DNA of 64,000 bases, from contig CASEVE010000012.1 in assembly GCA_949291295.1 (NCBI GenBank), positions 1-64,000 of the forward strand. Reading direction: 5' to 3'. Below the pieces are notes generated by a model. It saw nothing but the letters and a program-made list of their open reading frames with translations, did not search any database and was not told the DNA's origin. Shown in pieces: positions 25,844 to 36,000 of this stretch. Every line of letters starts with the position of its first letter. Within the stretch, counting starts at the first letter, position 1. This stretch comes from an uncultured Olsenella sp. (GTDB lineage Bacteria; Actinomycetota; Coriobacteriia; Coriobacteriales; Atopobiaceae). Position numbers and translations under genes: made by a program.

Positions 25844-27106
25844 TCACACGCCGAGGGCCTGCATCACAAACATGATGATGGTGAGCACGGTCACGGCAAC
25901 GATGGTAAACCACGTGAGCGCGTTCCAGACGCGGCTGTTGACGTGGCGTCCCATCACGTGCTTGTCGCTGGCTATGAGCACCATGAAAACGAGAAGGACT
26001 GGCAGCAACACACCGTTGATGACCTGCGCAATCATCATGATGCCAAAGAGGTTGATGCCCGGGATCATAACCACGGCGGCCGAGACCACAATGACGGCGG
26101 TGATGATGCCGCGGTAGACCGGCGCCTCGGACCAGCTGCGATCTGCGCCGCGTTCCCAACCAAAGGCCTCGCACACGGCGCTCGACGTGATGCCGGGCAG
26201 CACGCATGCGGCCAAAAACGACGCCCCGGTGAGGCCGGCGCCAAAGAGCGCCTCGGCGTAGTCACCCACCAGGGGAGCCAACGCCGCCGCCGCGTCCTCG
26301 GCTCCGCTCACCGCAATGCCCGCGGGGTGCAGCACGGCGCCGGTGGTGAGGATGATGAACCACGAGATGACGCTTGCTGCCACGGCGCCCGTCACGGTGT
26401 CGATGCGCTGGTAGGGGAGGTCCTCCGCGTGCGCGTTCTTCTCGACCACGTTTGACTGCGCCAAGAAGAGCATCCACGGCGCGATGGCCGTGCCCACGCT
26501 CGCCACCAGAAGCGAGAGGTACTGCGGCGTTGCGTCCACGTGCGGCACCACGGTGTGCATGAGGGCGTCGCCCCAGTTGGGGCTCACCATGACGCCGGCC
26601 ACGATATAGGTCACAAAGACGCACGCAATGGCGAGAAGCACCTTCTCGATGCGCCGGTACGAGCCGCTCATCGTGAGAAGCCAGATGGCCAGCGCCGCCA
26701 CGGGAACGCTCACGTACACCGGCACGCCAAAGAGCGCGAGCGCCGAGGCAATGCCGGCGAACTCCGAGAGCGTGACCGTGGTGTTTGAGATCAGCAGCGC
26801 CGTCATGGCCAGGGCAGAGAGGCGCACGCCAAACTGCTCGCGGATGAGCGAGGCAAGGCCCTTGCCCGTGACGCAGCCCATGCGCGCCGCGGTCTCCTGC
26901 GCCACGATGAGCAGGAAGCACATCACGGGCACGGTCCAGAGCTGGTTGAAGCCAAAGAGCGCACCGGCGTTGGAGTAGGTTGCCACGCCGCCGGCGTCCG
27001 CGCCCGCGAGAGCGGCCACCATGCCCGGGCCCATGGCCGCGAGGATGAGCCGCGGCTCAAGGTGCGTGCGGCGCGTGGATGAGGGCTCGTCGTCTTTCCG
27101 CGTCAT
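25844..27106 (-). CDS. NRAMP-related magnesium transporter (NRMT type)
   Basis: A 420-aa, eleven-helix SLC11/NRAMP fold protein. The two metal-site motifs differ from classical manganese/iron NRAMPs. In the first helix DPGN is DAGG (residues 37-40), and in the sixth helix the metal-binding methionine of MPH is alanine (AIAPW, A209). Loss of that thioether and of the asparagine defines the NRMT group, known to carry Mg2+ and Mn2+ but not to prefer transition metals. I therefore infer magnesium import. The start overlaps the stop of the MgtE-N/CBS gene by four bases, making the two translationally coupled. Many annotation pipelines would call it MntH. Confidence 0.85.
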   Translation of the reverse strand: MTRKDDEPSSTRRTHLEPRLILAAMGPGMVAALAGADAGGVATYSNAGALFGFNQLWTVPVMCFLLIVAQETAARMGCVTGKGLASLIREQFGVRLSALAMTALLISNTTVTLSEFAGIASALALFGVPVYVSVPVAALAIWLLTMSGSYRRIEKVLLAIACVFVTYIVAGVMVSPNWGDALMHTVVPHVDATPQYLSLLVASVGTAIAPWMLFLAQSNVVEKNAHAEDLPYQRIDTVTGAVAASVISWFIILTTGAVLHPAGIAVSGAEDAAAALAPLVGDYAEALFGAGLTGASFLAACVLPGITSSAVCEAFGWERGADRSWSEAPVYRGIITAVIVVSAAVVMIPGINLFGIMMIAQVINGVLLPVLLVFMVLIASDKHVMGRHVNSRVWNALTWFTIVAVTVLTIIMFVMQALGV

Positions 27107-28950
27107 GCGAACAGCCCCAGCACGGTCAGCGAGAAGACGGCAACGGCAACGAGCATGGCCACCAAGGAGAGCGTAAAGCCCGAGGTCTCCTTGTTGTTGG
27201 CGTCCCGGTGCCTAAGAATGGCCAGGTAGATAGGTGTAACAGCAAACGAGAAGAACGTGGATGCCGCTGCTCCCGCGCCACCCGCGGTGAGTGCCGCGGC
27301 GAGCCCGTCGAGCGAGGCCGTGACGGAGGGGACGGCCGGCGACGCGATGATGCTCTCGAGCGCGAGCATGATGAGCGCCACGAGCGCGGCGAGCACCGCT
27401 CCGATGCCAATGCTGCGGAAGGTGAAGCCGATCATCGAGGGGGAGTCCTCGTCGTCCGGGTCGTTCTCGAGGAAGAAGTTGGTGACGTAGCTCACAGAGT
27501 CGTCCGCGAGCACAAGTGCCACGGCAAGCGGGATGGCCACGGCGAGCGTGCCCGCAAGGCCAACCTGCGCGCCCACAACGAGTACGAGCGCAAGCACGCC
27601 GAGCGCCCAGAGCGCCACCCATGCGTTGCGGCGCACGAGCCAGATGAGCGCGCTCGCGTGGCCGGAGTCGTCTCCCTCGGCCGTGCCACCGGCAACGCGC
27701 AGGTCCTCGGCGTGCTCCTCCTCCAGAACGTCGAGCGCGTCGTCGACGGTGACAATGCCCAGCAGGCGCCCCTCGTCGTTGACGACGGGCATGGCAAGCA
27801 GGTTGTACTTGGCAATGTTTTCGGCCACGTCCTCTTGGTCGTCCTCGGGGCTTGCCGTGACCAGGTCCTCGGTTGCCAGCTCCGAGAGGAGCGTCTCGGC
27901 CGGAGCCACAATGAGGGCGTTGAGCGTCACCACGCCGGAGAGCTTGCCGTCCTCGTCGGTGAGGTAGACGTAGCGCACGGACTCAAAGTCCTCGTCCAGA
28001 CCGCGCAGCAGCGCCACGGCGTCTGCGACCGTGGCGTCTTCGCCGATGGAGGCAACCTCGGAGGTCATGATGCGGCCGGCGGTGTTCTCGCGGTAGCCCA
28101 AGAGCTGGCGGATGGCACGCTGCTCCTGGACGCCCATCAGGCGCAGGAGCTTCTCAGCCTTGTCGTAGTCCAGCTCGGAGACCAGCTCGGCGGCGTCGTC
28201 CGGGTCCATCTCGGAGAGCATGCGCGAGGCGTCGGTCTCGGTGAGGTTGCCCATGAGCTCGGCGGCCATTGCGTCGTCGTCAAACTCTGCCATGGCGCCG
28301 GCGCGCTGCTCGTCGTCGAGCTGCGCAAAGACCTGGCCGCGCAGGCGCGGGTCCAGCCGCTCGATGATGTCGGCGATGTCGGCGGGGTGCATGTCGTCGA
28401 GCGTCTTGTGGGACACGGAGAGCTTGACGTTTGAGAGGTCGCGCTCCACCAGGTCCATGTAGCTCCACGCGATGATCTTCTCGGGCATGGGGTGTCCGAA
28501 GGTGCGCGCCAGGCGCAGGGCCACGCGCTCCAGGGCGGGGTGCAGGCTGCGAAGCAGGCCGCGCGCGCCCACCTCGGCGCCGAGCAGGCGCAGCTGGGTT
28601 GAGCTGGTGTCCGAGAGCTTGAGGTCGTTTACGCGCACGACGCGCATGCCGTGGGTGTCCACGATCTGCTTGTTCAAGATGTCTCGGGCAAGCAGGACCT
28701 CGTCTGGCTGCAGGTACGAGAAGCGCAGGTCGGTGGCTATGACCTTGAGGTGGACCTCGTTCTCGTCATAGGTGTCCACAAACTTGCGCCAAGAGATCAT
28801 GATGGGCGTGCGACCGGGGCCCATGAAGGCCAGGCTCGTGATGCGGGGAAAGACCTCGCCGGTGGCGATGCCAAGGTCGGAGACCGTGCCGACCTTCTCG
28901 CCGTCGGCGTCAAGAACGGGGTTGCCCAAGAGCTGGGACAGGTAGATCAT
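27103..28950 (-). CDS. PRC-barrel / MgtE-N / CBS pair / five-helix membrane protein
   Basis: A 615-aa protein in four parts: a PRC-barrel-like N-terminus (~1-130, beginning MIYLSQLLGNPVLDADG), an MgtE N-terminal superhelical domain (~160-285, HPADIADIIERLD and acidic MDPDDAAELVSELD), two CBS domains (~290-415) and about five C-terminal helices (~435-615) that are not the MgtE channel. In MgtE the N and CBS domains sense cytosolic Mg2+. Here they are joined to another membrane part and co-translated with an NRMT transporter, so a magnesium-sensing accessory role is likely. A clear AAGGAG site precedes the ATG. Confidence 0.85.
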   Translation of the reverse strand: MIYLSQLLGNPVLDADGEKVGTVSDLGIATGEVFPRITSLAFMGPGRTPIMISWRKFVDTYDENEVHLKVIATDLRFSYLQPDEVLLARDILNKQIVDTHGMRVVRVNDLKLSDTSSTQLRLLGAEVGARGLLRSLHPALERVALRLARTFGHPMPEKIIAWSYMDLVERDLSNVKLSVSHKTLDDMHPADIADIIERLDPRLRGQVFAQLDDEQRAGAMAEFDDDAMAAELMGNLTETDASRMLSEMDPDDAAELVSELDYDKAEKLLRLMGVQEQRAIRQLLGYRENTAGRIMTSEVASIGEDATVADAVALLRGLDEDFESVRYVYLTDEDGKLSGVVTLNALIVAPAETLLSELATEDLVTASPEDDQEDVAENIAKYNLLAMPVVNDEGRLLGIVTVDDALDVLEEEHAEDLRVAGGTAEGDDSGHASALIWLVRRNAWVALWALGVLALVLVVGAQVGLAGTLAVAIPLAVALVLADDSVSYVTNFFLENDPDDEDSPSMIGFTFRSIGIGAVLAALVALIMLALESIIASPAVPSVTASLDGLAAALTAGGAGAAASTFFSFAVTPIYLAILRHRDANNKETSGFTLSLVAMLVAVAVFSLTVLGLFA

Positions 28951-29161
28951 GTGCGCTCCTTACGTGCGTGTTGCGTCGGCGGGCACGCCGCGGGAGCGCG
29001 CCGCAGGTTCATCGACGGTGAGGTCGAGGTTTCATGCGGACCTTTCTCTTGGATGGAATGACCGGTTGCCATTGTAGCCGATGGGGGTGGGCGCGCGGCA
29101 GGAAAGTCGCCGCCGTTGTTGGGGCGTCGCGCTGGTTGGCTGGGGGCGGGCGCCGTGTTGT

Positions 29162-29837
29162 GCCAAGAAGCACCGGCTGGCGCCGCGCCGCGGCCGGCGC
29201 CGTGCCGCGAAATTGTGCCCGATGCGCCCGTGCGCCAAGTCGATGCCGAGAAAAACCGTTCGGTGTGCCGTCGCGGCTGGCGCCGTGCCGGGGAATCGTG
29301 CTCGGTGTACCGTGCCGGTTGGCTGAGCGCCGAGAAGGGCTGCTCGGCGTGGTGCGCTTGGTCGGTCGTGCGCCGCGAAATTGTGCCTGGTGTACCACAT
29401 CGTCCGGTCGAACGCCGAGGAATCGCGCCGAGTGTGCTGCGGCTGTTGGTCGGCTGCCGAGAAGAACTGCTCAGCGCGTCGTGTTGGCTGTTCGCGCGCC
29501 GAGGAATCACGTCTGGTGTACCACGAGGGCCCATGCTTCGCCGAGAAATCGCGCCGAGTGTACCAGGGCCCTAGGTCGCCCCGGTACAGCTCGCGGCTTT
29601 TCTCGGCACTGACTTGGCGTTCGTGGTACACCGGGCTCGGTTCCGCGGCATCCCACAGCCCCGACTGGTACAGTCCGCGGCTTTTCTCGGCGCGGACTTG
29701 GTCCGAGCGGTACACCAGGCGCGATTCCGCGGCCCCGCCCGTTTGGATCTGGTACACCGGGCCAATTTCCTCGGCGTGCCATCGCCGGAACCCGCCGTGG
29801 CCTGCTGCGCGCGGTACACCGCTCGCGTTTTCTCGGC
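29162..29837. repeat. Mirrored 42-bp periodic array 2 (largest)
   Basis: Left-hand units (GCCGAGRAA-N10-TGTACC) start at 29162 (weak), 29204, 29245, 29287, 29329, 29372, 29414, 29456, 29498 and 29540. After an 18-nt centre (29565-29582), inverted units start at 29583, 29625, 29667, 29709 and 29751, with a last one displaced by 20 nt at 29813. Steps are 42 bp except two of 41 and 43. Spacers are 17 nt and unrelated to each other. The array fills the gap between the divergent NRMT operon and GH3 gene. The remaining 28951-29161 holds the operon's upstream region (TACAAT on the minus strand near 29078) and nothing else I can support. Confidence 0.88.
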
Positions 29838-29928
29838 TCGTTCGGCACCGCCCCCGCGCCCGCCGCCACCCCGCGCCCGCCGCAGCGGCAATCGGCCGTA
29901 TCATAGGGGCCACGAGAGGGGAGGCGCA

Positions 29929-32907
29929 TTGGCGAGAAGGGCCGTCAGGGTGGTTGCCGGTGTTGCGGCCGGCGCGGTCGTGGTGGCGCTTGCCGCAGCG
30001 ACGACCGCGGTGGCGCTTCTCGGCGACACGCTGGACTCCCTCCTGGACACGGGCTCGTCGGACGTAACTGCCGAGCAGCGCGACGCCACAATGGCCGCCG
30101 GCCGCAACCTCGCGGAGCGCGTGGAGGCCGAGGGCATCGTGCTCCTGCGCAACGAGGACAGCGCGCTGCCGCTGCCGGCGGACGCAGCGCGCGTCAACGT
30201 CTTTGGCTGGGCGTCCACGCAATGGGTGGGCTCCGGCTCCGGGTCCGGGCAGGTCACCGGTACCGTGATGGGCCTTCTCGATGCGCTCGACGAGCGGGGC
30301 GTGGAGTACAACCACGAGCTTGCGGACGCCTACCACAGCTTTCACGGCGAGCGCGAGTACCGCTCCGCCGGCGCGCTCAACAGCCACGCGGACGAGTTCT
30401 GCCGCCTCTATGAGCCGGACATAACGGACGAGGCCGTCTACCCCGCGGGCCTTCTCGCTCGCGCGGAGGAGTTTTCCGACACGGCTATCGTGGTGGTGGG
30501 GCGCGTCTTGGGGGAGTCCATAGACGCCCCGGACGCCCAGTACAAGATAACCGAGAAAAACGGCGCACTCGTTACGGACAACACCCGCAACTACCTGGAG
30601 CTCTCCGCCGAGGAGGAGAGGCTTCTTGCCTACGTGGGCGCCCACTTCGAGCGCGTCATCGTAATCGTAAACTCAACCAACGCCATGGCGCTTGGCGCGC
30701 TGGAGACCACGCCTGGCGTGGACGCGGCCCTGCTCGTGGGCGCCACGGGCGAGGTGGGCGCCCGGGCCGTGGCGGACGCGCTCTGGGGAGACGTCAACCC
30801 CTCCGGTCGCACGGCAGACACCTTTGCCTACGACTTCTCAACAGCCGCCACCTGGGCAAACGCTGGCGAGAAGGGCGAGGGCTCCTACACCAACTCCGCC
30901 GGCCTCTACCCCGCGGACGGCACCCAAAACGTTAACGTGGGCGTGCCCGAGACCTACGACGCCGTGCGCTTTGTGGACTACGCCGAGGGCATCTACGTGG
31001 GGTATCGCTGGTACGAGACGGCCGACGCCGAGGGCTTCTGGGACAACGTGAAAAACGAGTACGGTACGGGCTACGAGGGCGTGGTCCAGTACCCGTTTGG
31101 CTACGGCCTCAGCTACACGGACTTCTCGTGGGAGGTTGTGGCGTGCTCCCATGAGGACGGCGTGGTGGCCACGCGCGGCACGGACTTCTCGATAACCGTT
31201 CGCGTGACCAACGTGGGGGAGTGGGCCGGGCGCGACGTGGTGCAGCTCTACGTTGCGCCGCCCTACACGCCCGGGGGTATCGAGAAGCCCGCGGTCCAGC
31301 TCGTGGCGTTTGCAAAGACGGAGCAGGTCCAGCCGGGCGAGAGCCAGGACGTGACGCTCGCCTTTGCGCTGGATGACGTTGCGGCCTACGACTGCTACGA
31401 CGCCAACGACAACGGCTTTGCCGGCTACGAGCTGGAGGAGGGCACCTACGCGGTGGAGCTTCGCCGCAACGCGCACGACCCCGCCACGTGCGAGGGCGCC
31501 CGCACCACGCTCTGGGTCCCCCGCGGGGAGCTCTGCGAGAAGACCCTCGAGTCCGGCGCCGTGGTGCGCAATCGCTTTACGGGCGCGGACGCTGTGGATG
31601 GCGTCTCTCTCGACGGTTCGGACTCCGGGGCGGGGACAACCTACCTCACGCGCGCGGACTTTGCCGGCACGTTCCCGCGCGAGCGCAGCGCGGACCGCGC
31701 CATGACGGACAATGTTGCCGCGCTCAATCTCTACGACGAGGAGCAGGCGCGCTCTGAGGCGCGGCGCTACGATGGCGCCTCCCTTGCCAGCTTTGATCAG
31801 CCCAAGTGGACAGACGTTGGCCGATACTGGAGGCTCACTGAGGACGGTACCCTCAGCGACCTGGGCCTTGCCCTCGGGCAGGACTATAACGACCCGCGCT
31901 GGGAGGTTCTTCTGGACCTCATCTCGCTGGGGGACATGGAGCGCCTGGTGCTCCACGGATACCTGGCAACGTCGCAGGTGGAGGGCCTGGGCAAGCCTCT
32001 TACCAAGGAGGTGGACGGCCCGGCGCAGGTTGGCTCCTTCAACCAGCTGGCGTACGGCGTTGGGTATCCGGCGCCCTCGGTCCTGTCGCAGACGTGGAAC
32101 ACCGGTCTGGCGCATGAGGTGGGCCGCCAGCTGGGCGATGAGGCCGCGGCCCTGGGCGTGGACGGGCTCTACGCCCCGTGCGCCAACGTGCGTCGCACGC
32201 CGGTGGGCGGGCGCAACTTTGAGTACTACTCCGAGGACCCGCTTATGTGCGGCGTCATGGCGGGCCAGGTTGTTGCGGGCGCGCACGAGACGGGAACGTA
32301 CTGTTTCCTCAAGCACTTTGCCGTGAACAGCCAAGACTCGTACCGCGACTCGCTCTATACCTGGCTCACCGAGCAGGCCCTGCGCGAGCTCTACCTGAGG
32401 CCGTTTCAGATTGCCGTGGAGTCGGGCGCCACGGGGCTCATGACCTCGTACAACCGCGTGGGCGCCGTCTGGGCGGGCGGAAGCTACGCGCTGCTCACCG
32501 AGGTGCTGCGCGGCGAATGGGGCTTTGAGGGCGCCGTGATCACGGACTACGTTGACCACGCGCAGTACATGAGCGCCGACCAGACCCTGCGCGCGGGCGG
32601 AGACCTCTATATGGATGGGATCTTCCGCAACGGGTCCTTCTCGTTTGGCTACACGCAGGACGAGCTTGACTCCGCGCGGGCCCGCGGGGACGCCGCGGGG
32701 GCCGCGAGCTACCTTGGCAACCTGCGGCGAGCGACCAAGAACGTGCTCTACATATGGCTGAACGCGCGGGCACAGGTTCCCGAGAGGCCCGTGGGCACGG
32801 GCGGGCTCGAGTGGCTGCGGACCGCGCTCGCACTTGCGGACGGCGCCGCGGCACTGGGCGTGATTGCGTGGGCGCACCGGGCGCTGAGCCGCATGCGAAC
32901 CGCTTAG
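29929..32907 (+). CDS. Glycoside hydrolase family 3, domain-permuted, membrane-anchored
   Basis: A 992-aa GH3 enzyme in which the usual order is rotated. The alpha/beta sandwich comes first (~50-300, EGIVLLRNEDSALPL), then a fibronectin-III-like domain (~400-490, VRVTNVGEWAGRDVVQLYV), and the TIM barrel last (~640-930, with FLKHFAVNS and GFEGAVITDY). The catalytic nucleophile should be D873. An N-terminal hydrophobic helix (~8-30) without a clear cleavage site and a C-terminal hydrophobic stretch suggest membrane anchoring outside the cell. Activity could be beta-glucosidase, xylosidase or similar. TTG 29929 is chosen because AGAGGGGAGG precedes it; upstream codons read through repeat array 2. 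Confidence 0.82.
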   Translation: MARRAVRVVAGVAAGAVVVALAAATTAVALLGDTLDSLLDTGSSDVTAEQRDATMAAGRNLAERVEAEGIVLLRNEDSALPLPADAARVNVFGWASTQWVGSGSGSGQVTGTVMGLLDALDERGVEYNHELADAYHSFHGEREYRSAGALNSHADEFCRLYEPDITDEAVYPAGLLARAEEFSDTAIVVVGRVLGESIDAPDAQYKITEKNGALVTDNTRNYLELSAEEERLLAYVGAHFERVIVIVNSTNAMALGALETTPGVDAALLVGATGEVGARAVADALWGDVNPSGRTADTFAYDFSTAATWANAGEKGEGSYTNSAGLYPADGTQNVNVGVPETYDAVRFVDYAEGIYVGYRWYETADAEGFWDNVKNEYGTGYEGVVQYPFGYGLSYTDFSWEVVACSHEDGVVATRGTDFSITVRVTNVGEWAGRDVVQLYVAPPYTPGGIEKPAVQLVAFAKTEQVQPGESQDVTLAFALDDVAAYDCYDANDNGFAGYELEEGTYAVELRRNAHDPATCEGARTTLWVPRGELCEKTLESGAVVRNRFTGADAVDGVSLDGSDSGAGTTYLTRADFAGTFPRERSADRAMTDNVAALNLYDEEQARSEARRYDGASLASFDQPKWTDVGRYWRLTEDGTLSDLGLALGQDYNDPRWEVLLDLISLGDMERLVLHGYLATSQVEGLGKPLTKEVDGPAQVGSFNQLAYGVGYPAPSVLSQTWNTGLAHEVGRQLGDEAAALGVDGLYAPCANVRRTPVGGRNFEYYSEDPLMCGVMAGQVVAGAHETGTYCFLKHFAVNSQDSYRDSLYTWLTEQALRELYLRPFQIAVESGATGLMTSYNRVGAVWAGGSYALLTEVLRGEWGFEGAVITDYVDHAQYMSADQTLRAGGDLYMDGIFRNGSFSFGYTQDELDSARARGDAAGAASYLGNLRRATKNVLYIWLNARAQVPERPVGTGGLEWLRTALALADGAAALGVIAWAHRALSRMRTA

Positions 32908-33030
32908 CGAGAAGAACAAGCCGTCCGGGGCATTGCCTGAAACGAATCTGAGAGGGTTTCCCCCAGAGCCGCTAAAGTCGAGAAGATTATGGGTTTCTCT
33001 ACCCTTTGGACGCGACTGAGGGGGTTTTAC

Positions 33031-36000
33031 GTGAAGAGGCAGAACCTGAGAAGGGCGTTTGCCGGCCTGATCGCAGCAACGCTTGCGCTGGGCGGCGTGG
33101 TTGCCGCCAACGCGGCGGAGCCCGAGCTCCAGAATCTGGCGCTCAAAGCCGAGGTTACGGCGTCGGGCGTTGAGGAGGCGAACGGCGCTCCCACGGCGTG
33201 GGAGGCTGAGCGCGCTGTGGACGGCCTCGTTGGCCTGATGAACGGCGACGACAAGCGCGACGACTTCACTTGGCGTGATACCGGCGAGAACTTCCGCAAC
33301 CAGGAGTCCAGCCGCTGGTCCTCCAACAAGGACGGCAGCCGCTGGCTGAGCGTTGACCTGGGCGAGGAGTCCGTCGTCGACCACGTGACCATCTTCTGGG
33401 GCAAGCAGTTCGGTCAGGGCTACAAGCTCGAAACCTCGCTTGACGGAACCCAGTGGACGGCTGTTGAGGAAAACGGCTCCACTACTCTGAGCGCGACCGC
33501 GTCTCAGGAGGACACCGTCCAGCTGGGCGACGTTGCCGCCCGCTACGTGCGCGTCACCATCACCCAGCCCAACTCCGAGTACTCCACCGGCATCTGGGAG
33601 TTTGAGGTCTGGGGCACCGAGAAGGTTGCGGAGCCGGAGAACCTGGCACGCCTTGAGACCACCACGGTTACCGCTTCAGGCCGCGAGGTCGAGGGCCAGT
33701 GGGGCCCCGAGCTTGCCGTTGATGGCAAGGTTGGCCTGGTCACCGACACCGAGTGGCAGAACAAGGAATGGCTCACCACGCGCGACAACCACGTGAACCC
33801 GCAGGCCAGCCGCTGGTCCGCCAACAACGCCGACGGCGTGTGGCTCGCGCTCGACCTGGGCGCCGAGGCCAATGTCTCCAGCGTGAAGGTTGTCTGGGGC
33901 AAGCAGTTTGGCAGCCCGTATCGCATCGAGACCTCCGCAAACGGCACCGATTGGAAGGCCGTTACGGATGATCTGACCGGCTCCGATTCCGAGACCGTTG
34001 AGATTCCGCTGACCGACGTCCAGACCCGCTACATCCGCCTCTTCATCGCAAAGCGCAGCGCCACCTACGCGATGAGCGTGTGGGAGTTCGAGGTCTGGGG
34101 CACCTGGACGAACGGCGCCCCCGAGCCTGAGCCCGAGCCCGTTGATGACGAGCTGCCCTCCGTGGTGCCCGAGCCCGTCACGTACACGGCGCTCGACGAC
34201 GAGGGCTTTGTGCTCAGCCCCGAGTCCGACATCGTGTACCAGGGCGAGGCCGCCAAGGCCGAGGCCGAGAAGCTCGCCGAGACCCTGCGCGTCTCCACGG
34301 GCTACGACCTTGAGGTTGTGGCCAAGTCCAACGACGACGTCCCGGACATCGAGATCGTTATCGGAACTGACGAGCAGCTCGAAGATTATGTTGGCACCAA
34401 CACCGCCGAGGGCTACTTCCTCCTGTCCGATGTAAGGCGGCTCGGCGTTGCCGCCGCTACCACCGACGGCCTCTACAACGGCATCCAGACCGTCTACCAG
34501 CTCTTCGGGCCCTTCTCGGTGGCGGACTTCACCACCAACGGCCCGTGGGAGGTTCCGGCGCTCGAGATTACCGACTACCCGCGCTACGAGTGGCGCGCCG
34601 TCATGCTCGATCCGGCCCGTTCGTTCCTCACGGTTGACGAGATCAAGCAGGCCGTCGACGTGCTCTCCATGTACAAGATCAACGTCCTGCACCTGCACCT
34701 GACCGACGACCAGGGCTGGCGCGTCGAGATCACCAACGAGGGCCGCGTCGAGGGCGACGACATCGACTACACGCGCCTCGCCGAGATCGCCGGCGACGCC
34801 GCGATGGGCACCACCCAGTACCAGCAGCTTCCCGGCATCCGCGGCTACTACACGCAGGACGACCTGCGCGAGATTGTGGCCTATGCCAACGAGCACCACA
34901 TCGAGGTCGTGCCCGAGGTCGACATGCCCGGACACTCCCAGGGCATCCTCCACGCCATCCCGCAGCTCAACTCCGCCGAGTCCTCGCACGACGGCACGGT
35001 TGACCCCGAGACCGGCGAGAAGATCGAGAACCCCGCCGAGTGGATCTGCGCCCCGGCCCAGACCACCGGCGACGTGGGCGGCTCCTATCTCGACTACAAC
35101 AACGAGTACACCTGGATGTTCCTCGAGCACGTGGTGAAGCAGATCACCGAGATCTGCGGCTCCGAGTACATCCACATCGGCGGCGACGAGACCCACCAGC
35201 TCAACACCGACTACCCCGGCCGCGCGGTTGAGTTCCTCAACAAGGCCGGCGAGATGGTCCGCGATATGGGCCTCACCCCCATCGGCTGGAACGAGTGGGC
35301 CTCGAGCGGCGTTGAGCTCAAGTCCGGCGACACCATCCAGTGCTGGAACGGCCAGCCCGGAGCAAACACCATCACCAGCTCCGACGCCCGCATCATCTGG
35401 TCCATGGCCCAAAACGCCTACTTCCCGCAGCGCCCCGGCACCAACGTGGCCGGCCCCAGCTGGGCAGGCGGCTCTGACGGCGTCTGCAACATCGACGACT
35501 TCTATAACTATGACCCGTCCGCTCGCGCCGGCCTCTCCGACGAGCACGTGCGCGGCGTCGAGGGAGCCATGTGGAGCGAGCACGTCCGCGGCATCCAGGA
35601 CTTCTTCTTCCCCTCGTTCCCGCGCGCCATGGCTCTGGCCGAGGTCGGCTGGACCCCGCAGGCTAAGCGCACCGGCCAGGTTGCCGACCTGCGCGAGCGC
35701 CTGGCAGACACCGTCCCCGCCCTCACCATGAAGGGCGCCGACTTCTACGCCGAGGACGGCCTTGAGAACGAGCCTCTCGTCGCGGCCACCGACCTCGAGA
35801 CCGCGCCGTCCGTGGGCGTTGCGCACACGATCGCGCACGGCTACATGCCGATGACCGACATCGCCGACGTCACCGCCACCATCACGTGGGAGGACGACAC
35901 CACCCAGCAGCTCGGCGTGGTCCAGAACCGCCCGTACCAGGCCCCCACGGCGGCGAACAACAACAACCGCGCCCAGAACGGCCTCTGGGAGCTCACGCTC

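Noticed and set aside
25844..27106. Classical MntH manganese transporter
   Set aside because: The DPGN and MPH metal-site motifs are replaced by DAGG and APW.
29032..30645. A long minus-strand open frame across array 2 with a 14-residue repeat (WYTRRDFSA type)
   Set aside because: It is open only because the 42-bp period is a multiple of three. It continues into the antisense of the GH3 gene and has no ribosome binding site or family match.
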